From contig JBMNSG010000118.1 in NCBI GenBank assembly GCA_050945075.1, positions 1 through 7,511 of the forward strand: 7,511 bases of DNA, in the 5' to 3' direction. Within the stretch, counting starts at the first letter, position 1. Each line of letters starts with the position of its first letter. Both the position numbers and the translations under genes were made by a program. The notes under the pieces are model-generated. The model was not told where the DNA came from. It saw only the letters and a list, made by a program, of their open reading frames with translations, and made no database searches. Origin of the DNA: UBA7485 sp050945075 (GTDB taxonomy: Bacteria; Bacillota; Clostridia; Eubacteriales; Eubacteriaceae). Positions 1 to 5,654 of this stretch are shown one piece after another.

Positions 1-59
1 GTTTCAGTATGCAGTCTTATAGATATTGGGATCAGTTATTAATAAGTCAGGAAAAGAAA

Positions 60-758
60 ATGAAAGCAAATTTATATATAGATGGAATTCCGGCCGTTCT
101 CTGGGGACAGCCTTCGAATAAAGTGTTTATTGCCATTCACGGGAGCCAGGGAAGCAAAGATGACCGTGTGATCAGTCTGTTCGCGGAAAAAGCCCAGCAG
201 TACGGTTATCAGGTGCTGGCGTTTGATTTGCCCGGAAGCGGAGAACGTGAGAAAACCGATGGAATGGGACTCCGTGAAAGTATGAAGGATCTGCAGGATG
301 TGATGGATTACGCAAAAAAAGGTTGGAAAAGCATCAGCCTGTTTGCTATAAGTATCGGCGCTTTTTTCAGCCTTATGTCATACCGGGATTCCAGACTGAA
401 ACAGGCATTGTTTTTGTCTCCCATTGTCGATATGCAGCGAATGATCGAAAATATGATGAACTGGTTTCATGTTTCAGAAGATCAGCTCAGAGAAGAAAAG
501 AAAATTGCCACGCCCATGGAAACGCTGGACTGGGATTATTACGATTATGTAAAAAAACATCCGGTTGACCAGTGGATGGTCCCGACTTCCATTCTGTACG
601 GGGGAAATGATGAGGTTGTAGAGCTGGATACAATTGATGCGTTTTCCGACCGTTTTAAATGCAGTCTGGATATTCTCGATGGCGGGGAACATTATTTTCA
701 TACACCGGCACAGCTGGACCGTTTCCAGAAATGGCTGGAACGGGAAATCCGCAGATAA
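60..758 (+). CDS. Alpha/beta hydrolase-fold protein, substrate unknown
   Basis: A 232-residue cytoplasmic alpha/beta hydrolase; no signal peptide or membrane segment is visible. Seen in the sequence: an oxyanion-type HG (H28-G29) after the first strand, a nucleophile elbow AISIG with S98, a likely acid D184 in YGGNDEVV, and a likely catalytic H211 in GGEHYF. This order and spacing fit the family's Ser-Asp-His triad. The elbow is AxSxG rather than the classical GxSxG, a tolerated variant. The region between about residues 124 and 170 is the usual cap insertion. An upstream in-frame ATG at position 9 exists, but the ATG at 60 has AGGA at 49-52 with a 7-nt spacing and starts just before the first predicted strand, so 60 is preferred. 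The family covers esterases, peptidases and dehalogenases, so no substrate can be named. It precedes a transglutaminase-like gene on the same strand by 59 nt and may be co-transcribed with it. The promoter lies outside the window. Confidence 0.87.
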   Translation: MKANLYIDGIPAVLWGQPSNKVFIAIHGSQGSKDDRVISLFAEKAQQYGYQVLAFDLPGSGEREKTDGMGLRESMKDLQDVMDYAKKGWKSISLFAISIGAFFSLMSYRDSRLKQALFLSPIVDMQRMIENMMNWFHVSEDQLREEKKIATPMETLDWDYYDYVKKHPVDQWMVPTSILYGGNDEVVELDTIDAFSDRFKCSLDILDGGEHYFHTPAQLDRFQKWLEREIRR

Positions 759-805
759 AGATCAGCGGGAGAGTTTCAATTACTTAATCATACCGGTATT
801 CAATC

Positions 806-820
806 AGGAGCAGAGTCATA
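806..820 (+). promoter_or_regulatory. Shine-Dalgarno AGGAG plus ATA codon, proposed start of the transglutaminase-like gene
   Basis: AGGAG at 806-810 is followed by 7 nt and then an in-frame ATA at 818-820. This is ideal initiation spacing, but the codon is ATA. The frame is closed upstream by TAA at 785-787, and there is no in-frame ATG, GTG or TTG between that stop and the ATG at 1265. The site therefore either uses a rare non-canonical start or preserves a former ATG that has mutated. Confidence 0.55.
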
Positions 821-1858
821 GAAAAAGGAACAGCTGCAGGACGAACAGGATATCAGGGTCTGAATCCCCTGGAGAAAGAGGTTTATCAGCTTTTTGAAAA
901 AGCATTTCAAGAGCATAAGCTGGAAGTAAATCTGTCCAGAAAGTACCGGTCAGCAGACCCTGTCAAGATTGAACGGGCCGTCATCGGCGATCATCCTGAA
1001 ATCATTTATTTTAACAAAACGATTCTCAAAACTGTCGAAACGCTTTTAGGAAGCAGACAGATCAGGCTTGTACCGCTGGTAGATCAGGACAGTATCGAAA
1101 CGGAAAATATCCGGCTCCAGCATGCAGTCAATAACGCCTTTACACAAATATCAGCCCGGAAGCCTGTTTCAGATTATGAAAAACTGATTGCGGTTTACGA
1201 GTATCTGCAAAGTCATGTTGTATATGATCATCAGGAGAAACGTTCCTGCTTTTACGATGTACGCATGATCCATCCAAGGGCTCACAGTGCCTGCGGAGCA
1301 CTTGAGGATGGTATTGCTGTCTGCGACGGCATTTCCGCGGCTTTTTCGCTGCTGGCCGCCATGTACGGCTTTCAGTCCGGACTGGTTTATGGAAAGGCCG
1401 GATTCGGCACCGCTCATCATGACGACCATGTCTGGAACATTATCCGTGTCGGAGACCACTATTATCACGTTGATGTAACCTGGGCCGTGAATGATTATCA
1501 GAAAAACGGAACCTTTTCTTACGATTATTTCTGTCAGTGTGACGATGATATGATGGCTGATTACTCCTGGAACCGTGATGAAATACCCGTTTGTGATGAT
1601 TCAGGGCTCTCTTTTTATGCACACAGCGGTCTGATTGCAGAAAATCGCAGACAGGCTGATGATATTCTCAGGGCTTCACTGTTTAAGAGCCATGAACCGG
1701 TGCGGCTGAAGCTGGCGCCTGATGTGGTGCTTCCGGGCACAGAAGAAAATTATCTTCTGGAAAAAACAGCCGAATTTGCTTCGTTCATTAAAGAAGATTT
1801 TAAAATCGAGTATACCTGGAATGACAAGTCCAGGTGTTTTTCGGCGAACGTCATCTGA
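818..1858 (+). CDS. Transglutaminase-like (papain-fold) protein with non-canonical ATA start
   Basis: The frame is open from just after TAA 785-787 to TGA 1856-1858; from ATA 818 it encodes 346 residues. The core is a transglutaminase-like cysteine domain. C169 lies in GIAVCDGISAAF, the usual VCxGxS/A nucleophile helix. H204 lies in HVWN and D219 in HVDVTW, giving an intact Cys-His-Asp triad. N-terminal to it, residues 12-150 form the helical/strand region common in Bacillota transglutaminase-like proteins (a tyrosine-containing LNPLEKEVYQ helix start, then IIYFN). About 100 residues follow the catalytic Asp. There is no signal peptide and, because of the upstream stop, no room for one. Without the ATA or another non-standard start, the first ordinary start is ATG 1265 (residue 150), only 19 codons before the nucleophile, which would discard a plausible, conserved-looking N-terminal half. 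Activity could be protease, peptide hydrolase or cross-linking; the substrate is unknown. CTG 860 and CTG 869 are weaker alternative starts. Confidence 0.74.
   Translation: MEKGTAAGRTGYQGLNPLEKEVYQLFEKAFQEHKLEVNLSRKYRSADPVKIERAVIGDHPEIIYFNKTILKTVETLLGSRQIRLVPLVDQDSIETENIRLQHAVNNAFTQISARKPVSDYEKLIAVYEYLQSHVVYDHQEKRSCFYDVRMIHPRAHSACGALEDGIAVCDGISAAFSLLAAMYGFQSGLVYGKAGFGTAHHDDHVWNIIRVGDHYYHVDVTWAVNDYQKNGTFSYDYFCQCDDDMMADYSWNRDEIPVCDDSGLSFYAHSGLIAENRRQADDILRASLFKSHEPVRLKLAPDVVLPGTEENYLLEKTAEFASFIKEDFKIEYTWNDKSRCFSANVI
1814..1841 (+). terminator. Terminator-like hairpin inside the 3' end of the transglutaminase-like gene
   Basis: A perfect 7-bp stem, ACCTGGA (1814-1820) and TCCAGGT (1829-1835), with an 8-nt loop, is followed by G and five T residues (1837-1841). 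It resembles a Rho-independent terminator but sits 15 nt before the stop codon of the gene, inside codons. It may be active only when ribosomes are absent, or it may be chance. Confidence 0.4.
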
Positions 1859-1866
1859 ATCTGAAC
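1837..1866 (+). repeat. Imperfect direct repeat, copy 1 (30 nt)
   Basis: This copy begins with TTTTTC, then a GCGAAC core (1844-1849), and ends in CTGAATCTGAAC. It matches the segment 64 nt downstream at 26 of 30 positions. It covers the last seven codons and stop codon of the transglutaminase-like gene and extends 8 nt past the stop. Confidence 0.6.
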
Positions 1867-1873
1867 ATCCATG

Positions 1874-1905
1874 CCGACACAACCCATGTCGGACTATTGC
1901 TTTTT
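1874..1905 (+). terminator. Possible weak intrinsic terminator in the convergent gap
   Basis: A 6-bp stem, CCGACA (1874-1879) with TGTCGG (1887-1892), and a 7-nt loop is followed after 8 nt by TTTTT at 1901-1905. It sits after the transglutaminase-like stop codon and before the convergent mutM end. The gap between stem and T tract is longer than in a classical terminator, so the call is tentative. Confidence 0.35.
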
Positions 1906-1930
1906 CAGCGAACATTATCTGAACCTGAAC
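1901..1930 (+). repeat. Imperfect direct repeat, copy 2 (30 nt)
   Basis: This is the second copy of the 30-nt unit at 1837-1866: TTTTTC, GCGAAC (1908-1913), then ATCTGAACCTGAAC. The four mismatches are all transitions. It lies wholly in the gap between the transglutaminase-like gene and mutM. Each copy has a hairpin immediately or shortly upstream of its T tract. Confidence 0.6.
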
Positions 1931-1948
1931 CACAGAAAAGGGCTGGTT

Positions 1949-2773
1949 TTAATTCTGGCAGTGCGGACACCAGGTGGTGCCGCGGCCGCCGATTTTTTCA
2001 TGAACCAGCGTGGCCCCGCAGACCGGGCATGGTTTCCCTTCGTGACCATAGACCCGGAACCAGGGTGTATTCTGATAATCCCAGCCTTTTCCCGCCAGGT
2101 ACTGTTCAGGTGTGGTTTTGTTACGCGAAATAAAATATTTCAGGACCTCAGGAATTTTTTCTGCCAGTACAGCAAGCTCTTTTTCAGAAAGACTGCAGGC
2201 AGATCTGTCCGGCCGTATGCCGCTGGCAAAAAGAATTTCACAGGCATAGATATTTCCGATTCCGGCGATGATTTCCTGATCGAGCAGACAGGCCTTTACC
2301 GATTTTTTGCGTTTTGCAAACGCAGATTTCAGATATTCTGCTGTAAGCCCGGGGTCAAACGGTTCGATTCCCAGTTTTGCAATTCCGCTTTCTGTATCTT
2401 CCTGACCGCTGCGGATGAGCCAGAAACGTCCGAAACGGCGGGGGTCAATAAAACGCAGCTGGATATCTCCGCTCAGGTCAAAAATGACATGGGTATGCTT
2501 TTCGAGCGGATAATTTTGCGGAGTTACCAGCAGAGATCCTGTCATTCGCAGATGCATAATCATCCTGTCTCCGCTTTCCAGACCGAAAATCAGGTATTTT
2601 CCGCGGCGGGTGATTCCGGTAATCCGCTGGCCCCGGAGCAGTGTGCAGAATGCTTCTGCTGACGGACAGGCAATCACCGCGGGGTTGTTTACGGTGACTT
2701 TCCCGATGACATGACCTGCGATCTGCGGTTCAACTATTTCTCTGATGGTTTCTACTTCTACCAGCTCCGGCAT
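1949..2773 (-). CDS. mutM: Formamidopyrimidine-DNA glycosylase (Fpg/MutM)
   Basis: A bifunctional DNA glycosylase/AP lyase that removes 8-oxoguanine and formamidopyrimidines in base excision repair. The 274 residues are the normal family length. The start is fixed by the N-terminal MPELVEVE: after Met removal the new N-terminal proline is the catalytic nucleophile, with E3 next to it. Upstream in-frame starts (to 2800) would bury that proline and are rejected. GGGAG at 2784-2780 lies 6 nt before the ATG. Other family landmarks are K59 in RRGKYL (catalytic Lys), RMTG and PRRFG (R112/R113, F114; strand insertion), the helix-two-turn-helix with GIGNIYACE around 171-179, and a C-terminal zinc finger with C249, C252, C269 and C272 plus R264 in GGRGTT. 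All key residues are intact. Convergent with the transglutaminase-like gene and divergent from the small peptide/MBL pair, so it is probably transcribed alone. Confidence 0.97.
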   Translation of the reverse strand: MPELVEVETIREIVEPQIAGHVIGKVTVNNPAVIACPSAEAFCTLLRGQRITGITRRGKYLIFGLESGDRMIMHLRMTGSLLVTPQNYPLEKHTHVIFDLSGDIQLRFIDPRRFGRFWLIRSGQEDTESGIAKLGIEPFDPGLTAEYLKSAFAKRKKSVKACLLDQEIIAGIGNIYACEILFASGIRPDRSACSLSEKELAVLAEKIPEVLKYFISRNKTTPEQYLAGKGWDYQNTPWFRVYGHEGKPCPVCGATLVHEKIGGRGTTWCPHCQN

Positions 2774-2802
2774 AAAACTCTCCCGATTCTTTGTTATCAT
2801 AT

Positions 2803-2808
2803 ATTATA
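2803..2808 (-). promoter_or_regulatory. Candidate -10 box for mutM
   Basis: Read on the minus strand this is a perfect TATAAT, in an AT-rich block 30 nt upstream of the mutM ATG. No convincing -35 hexamer is visible at 16-18 nt, so the call rests on the -10 alone. The same AT block could hold a weak plus-strand -10 (TATATT at 2800-2805). Confidence 0.4.
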
Positions 2809-2813
2809 TACAT

Positions 2814-2837
2814 TCTCCGGTTTTACGGAGAGAGGAG
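2814..2837 (+). promoter_or_regulatory. Leader hairpin next to a strong ribosome binding site
   Basis: TCTCCG (2814-2819) and CGGAGA (2826-2831) form a 6-bp hairpin with a 6-nt loop, directly abutting GAGGAG (2832-2837), the ribosome binding site for the small peptide at 2847. The TCTCC arm could instead pair with GGAGA at 2834-2838, covering the ribosome binding site. Mutually exclusive pairings of this kind could tune translation, but no ligand or factor is suggested. Confidence 0.3.
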
Positions 2838-2846
2838 ACTTTTATC

Positions 2847-2954
2847 ATGCCAATTATGGATCATTTATACGCGAGAATTCCGAATATGTTCCTGCTGTAT
2901 CTGGTGGCAGTGGTGCTTTATGCCGCCGTGCAGACTTTTGGTTTTATTGCCTGA
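2847..2954 (+). CDS. Small predicted single-pass membrane peptide (35 aa)
   Basis: ATG at 2847 follows GAGGAG (2832-2837) with 9 nt spacing, one of the best ribosome binding sites in the window. It encodes a 35-residue peptide: a short polar N-terminus (about residues 1-12, with D5, H6 and R9), then one continuous hydrophobic stretch (MFLLYLVAVVLYAAVQTFGF, about residues 14-33), compatible with a single membrane span. It ends 17 nt before the MBL gene, so the two are likely co-transcribed and may be translationally coupled. No family is recognised. It may be a genuine small membrane protein or a leader peptide that controls the downstream gene. The longer in-frame opening from 2745 starts inside mutM and has no support. 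Confidence 0.55.
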   Translation: MPIMDHLYARIPNMFLLYLVAVVLYAAVQTFGFIA

Positions 2955-2971
2955 CCGGAAGGTGGCTCAGT

Positions 2972-3820
2972 ATGAAGCATGAAAACAACATCCAAAACGA
3001 TCAATACAGCGTCGAACAGATCGCTCCGGATACCTGGCGCATTGACGAAGGCGGAATGGCCAATGCTTATCTGGCGGCTGGAGACGAGAAGGCACTGCTC
3101 ATTGACAGCGGAAACGGAACGGGGAATATCAGGAAAATTGCAGAAGAACTGACTCCTCTGCCGGTCATCTGTGCAGCCACACACAACCATCCGGATCATG
3201 TGGGCGGTTTTGGCTGGTATCCGCAGTATACTGTTATGAAGCCGGATACCGCCATCTTATACAGGTTTATGAGTCTGTCATGGTTCACCAGAATACTGGG
3301 AGCTAAGAACGGAATTCATGTAGACCTGCCGAAAAAACCATATCATCCGAAACTGATCGCGGCCGAAAACGGACAGGTTTTCAGACTCGGAAACCGGGAT
3401 GTACGCATGATTGCTGTCCCGGGTCATACCCGCGGCTCGGCCTGTTTAGTGGATGACAAAGAACGGCTGGTCTTTACTGGAGATGAGGTAAATCCGTCAT
3501 TATGGATGCATCTCCCCGGCTGTACCACCCTGGAAGAATGGCTTCCCGGAGCTGAAACGGTGGCGGATTTCGTCAGAAACGGTTACCGGGCATATTGCGG
3601 ACATATGGACGGATTGCAGAGCAGGGAACAGATCGAACAGACAATTGTCTACGGCCGGGAACTGATCGCAATGGCCCGGAATGGACAGATAACGGGTAAA
3701 GAAATCATTTATCCGGATTCAGTAAGGATTCCCCAGATCCTGTGCAGGGGAGAGCGGATACTGAAACGATCTGCAAAGACACAACAGAAAGAATTACCGG
3801 ACAGGAAGAGCTGCAGTTGA
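2972..3820 (+). CDS. Metallo-beta-lactamase-fold hydrolase
   Basis: A 282-residue MBL-superfamily hydrolase, probably binding two metal ions (usually Zn). Seen: the HxHxDH signature in THNHPDHVGG (H71, H73, D75, H76), then H152 in PGHTRG, D171 in FTGDEV and H211 in YCGHMDG, so all expected metal ligands are present. The order and the compact domain match glyoxalase II-like and other small-molecule MBL hydrolases. The substrate cannot be told from sequence; thiolesters and lactones are typical for the family. There is no signal peptide, so it should be cytoplasmic. ATG 2972 has AAGGTGG at 2959-2965 with 6 nt spacing and begins just before the first strand. The open frame reaching back to 2711 overlaps mutM and is rejected. 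The basic/polar C-tail (about 262-282) lies outside the fold. Its TGA abuts the stop codon of the convergent rluD-family gene with no base between. Confidence 0.92.
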   Translation: MKHENNIQNDQYSVEQIAPDTWRIDEGGMANAYLAAGDEKALLIDSGNGTGNIRKIAEELTPLPVICAATHNHPDHVGGFGWYPQYTVMKPDTAILYRFMSLSWFTRILGAKNGIHVDLPKKPYHPKLIAAENGQVFRLGNRDVRMIAVPGHTRGSACLVDDKERLVFTGDEVNPSLWMHLPGCTTLEEWLPGAETVADFVRNGYRAYCGHMDGLQSREQIEQTIVYGRELIAMARNGQITGKEIIYPDSVRIPQILCRGERILKRSAKTQQKELPDRKSCS

Positions 3821-4936
3821 TTAGTTGTCTTTGATCGGTTTGTCGATCGGATGATCCGTGTCTGTTGCATCCAGCTCACTCAGTGGATCTCCGTAAGGAG
3901 TCAGTCTGTCCAGAATCCGGGCAAAAGCTTCCGGAAGCTCTGCGGTAAATTCCATATATTTTCCGGTCGACGGATGGACAAATCCAAGCTTGCGGGCATG
4001 GAGCAGCTGGCCGCTGGTCGGGAACGGATTTCTCTTTTCACCGCCGTATAAAGGATCGCCGGCAATCGGGTAACCGATATGTTTCATATGAACACGGATC
4101 TGATGGGTGCGGCCGGTTTCAAGCCGGAAACGGCACAGTGTATAGCCTTCTGTATAGCGCTGCAGCACTTCAAAACGGGTGACAGCTTCTTTGGCATTGC
4201 GGTCGGTTACCGTCATGCGTTTGCGGTTTTTAGGATCGCGGCCTATGGGCATATCGATTTTACCGCTGTCATTGGGAAGGATGCCTTTGACGAGTGCCAC
4301 ATATTCCCGGGTGACCGAGTGGTCCTTGAGCTGGGCAGCCAGGCTTTTGTGGGCAGCATCGTTTTTGGCGGCCATCAGCAGACCCGAGGTATCCTTGTCA
4401 ATACGATGGACGATTCCCGGCCGCAGTTCTCCGCCGATTCCGGAAAGATCATGTACGTGATAAAGGAGCGCGTTGACCAGTGTTCCGTCAGGTGTCCCGT
4501 GGGCGGGATGGACGACCATGCCCTGAGGCTTGTTCACGACGATAACATCTGCATCCTGGTACACAATCTCAATAGGGATATCCTGGGGACGTGCCGAAAT
4601 TTCTGTCGGCAGTTTCAGGGTAATGGTGACCAGGTCTCCGGCATTGAGCTTCTGTGCAGGTCTGGCTTTTTTTCCGTTAATCAGAATATCTTCATCACCA
4701 ATGAGCAGCTTGATGCGGGAACGTGAAAGCTCCGGTGCTCTGGCTGCGCACCAGGCATCCAGGCGCTTTCCTGCATCATCCTCATGGGCGGTTATTGAAA
4801 GGATTCGGGGTTCATCCGGGAAATCATCTGTTTCGTCTTCGAAAGGGATGGGTCTGATCTCGTCCGGAACTGTTTTATCGATAATATCTTGCTTCAATTC
4901 TAAGTCTGCCTTTTTTAGTATGCTCCGAGCAGGCAT
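3821..4936 (-). CDS. rluD: RluA/RluD-family pseudouridine synthase with S4 domain
   Basis: Isomerises specific uridines to pseudouridine in RNA; family members with an N-terminal S4 domain usually act on 23S rRNA. It has 371 residues from ATG 4936. The order is an acidic, probably disordered extension (1-45), an S4 RNA-binding domain (about 57-105, RLDAWCA...SRSRIKLLI...ILING), and a catalytic domain with NKPQGMVVHP (135-144), the active-site motif GIVHRIDKDTSG (D180 catalytic), and RLETGRTHQIR (271-281) with GDPLYGG (293-299). All key residues are present. The usual family length is near 300, so the excess lies in the acidic N-terminus and a short charged C-tail. The start is uncertain: ATG 4936 gives a 62-nt overlap with ylmH; TTG 4939 and TTG 4897 are alternatives. 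Position-level specificity (RluD sites or others) is inferred from family only. Confidence 0.93.
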   Translation of the reverse strand: MPARSILKKADLELKQDIIDKTVPDEIRPIPFEDETDDFPDEPRILSITAHEDDAGKRLDAWCAARAPELSRSRIKLLIGDEDILINGKKARPAQKLNAGDLVTITLKLPTEISARPQDIPIEIVYQDADVIVVNKPQGMVVHPAHGTPDGTLVNALLYHVHDLSGIGGELRPGIVHRIDKDTSGLLMAAKNDAAHKSLAAQLKDHSVTREYVALVKGILPNDSGKIDMPIGRDPKNRKRMTVTDRNAKEAVTRFEVLQRYTEGYTLCRFRLETGRTHQIRVHMKHIGYPIAGDPLYGGEKRNPFPTSGQLLHARKLGFVHPSTGKYMEFTAELPEAFARILDRLTPYGDPLSELDATDTDHPIDKPIKDN

Positions 4937-5615
4937 CAATCACAGCCTTGCCCTTTTTTCGTACAGACAGGACATCGCCTGCTGCTATTCTGGCATCCGC
5001 CTTCTGTGCCGGAAGCCAGTTCAGTGTTACGTCTCCTGAACGGACTGCGTCCTGAGCGCCGGTGCGGGAGAGCTTAAACAGTGATGCGGCGATGGCATCC
5101 AGTCTGTCTGAAGCCGCTGTTACGGATACCGGCTGGTAATGACGTTCGACCATTCTGATATCTGCCTGCGCCAGCCACTGCGGCCGGACAGGCTGTCCCT
5201 GCAGTCTGCGGAATTCAGTCAGAACAAAGTCTTTCATCCGTTCCAGCATGATAATCTGAACAAATTCTTCGGTGATCTGAATATCACCGGCGTTTTCCCG
5301 CTTTATACCCAGTGACATTAATGTACCCAGAACCTTGCGGTGTTCGGCTTCAAAACTGACAGGGATATAGAGTGCGCCTGCCGGCCATTCCAGCTGCTCA
5401 GCTTCCAGATATTCGGGATAGATATACAGTATGCGGCGTTCCGCATCAGGAACGCCGCCGTAAAAGCAGTAAGGTTCACCCGAACGCTTGAGAACTGCTT
5501 CCAGCTCTGACTGCTGGACCCGGTCCAGAAAACCAGTGAAGTAAGGTTCGTAATTATTCTGCAGGTGATCTTCAATCCGGGCCAGCAGAAATGTATTTTC
5601 GTCTTTTTTATTCAT
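4875..5615 (-). CDS. ylmH: YlmH-type S4-domain RNA-binding protein
   Basis: A 246-residue protein matching YlmH in size and layout. An N-terminal domain (about 1-150) contains FYGGVPDAERRI and then RKVLGTLMSLGIKRENAGDI (93-112), a hallmark of the family. A C-terminal S4 domain follows (about 168-222) with DRLDAIAASLFKLSR and a SVRKKGK turn, then the conserved basic TKKGR tail (233-237). As I recall the literature, Bacillus YlmH binds 50S subunits carrying peptidyl-tRNA and can act in ribosome-associated quality control, like the smaller S4 protein RqcP. The gene starts 39 nt after rqcH on the same strand and overlaps the rluD-family gene downstream, so the three look like one transcript. The ribosome binding site before ATG 5615 is poor (only an AAAAG-like run), and a small GGG/CCC hairpin lies just upstream, suggesting coupling to rqcH translation. 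Confidence 0.92.
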   Translation of the reverse strand: MNKKDENTFLLARIEDHLQNNYEPYFTGFLDRVQQSELEAVLKRSGEPYCFYGGVPDAERRILYIYPEYLEAEQLEWPAGALYIPVSFEAEHRKVLGTLMSLGIKRENAGDIQITEEFVQIIMLERMKDFVLTEFRRLQGQPVRPQWLAQADIRMVERHYQPVSVTAASDRLDAIAASLFKLSRTGAQDAVRSGDVTLNWLPAQKADARIAAGDVLSVRKKGKAVIDACSEHTKKGRLRIEARYYR

Positions 5616-5654
5616 CTTTTGTATTCGGGGTAATCCCGGTTGGCTGCTCCGTTT

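Noticed and set aside
1265..1858. Short 197-residue transglutaminase-like protein starting at ATG 1265
   Set aside because: It starts only 19 codons before the nucleophile cysteine and leaves a 440-nt protein-like open stretch unexplained; no good ribosome binding site precedes it.
1925..1950. AACCA/TGGTT hairpin beside the mutM stop as a terminator
   Set aside because: Five imperfectly extended base pairs with a large loop and only a short T run on the plus strand; too weak to call.
1871..2662. 263-codon open frame on the plus strand
   Set aside because: It lies antisense to mutM, whose catalytic and zinc-finger residues are all intact; the product is a Phe/Cys-rich shadow with no family features.
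2774..2800. Nine-residue N-terminal extension of MutM to 2800
   Set aside because: Fpg needs the proline right after the initiator Met as its N-terminal nucleophile; an extension would inactivate it.
2711..2971. N-terminal extension of the MBL protein to ATG 2711
   Set aside because: It would begin inside mutM and run through the small peptide; the ATG at 2972 has a good ribosome binding site and fits the fold boundary.
3833..3848. GATCG/CGATC inverted repeat near the rluD-family stop as a terminator
   Set aside because: Only five base pairs, no T tract on either strand, and wholly within coding sequence.
4079..4726. 215-codon plus-strand open frame (and the overlapping one at 4530-5039)
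   Set aside because: Both are antisense shadows of the rluD-family and ylmH genes, with no supporting motif.
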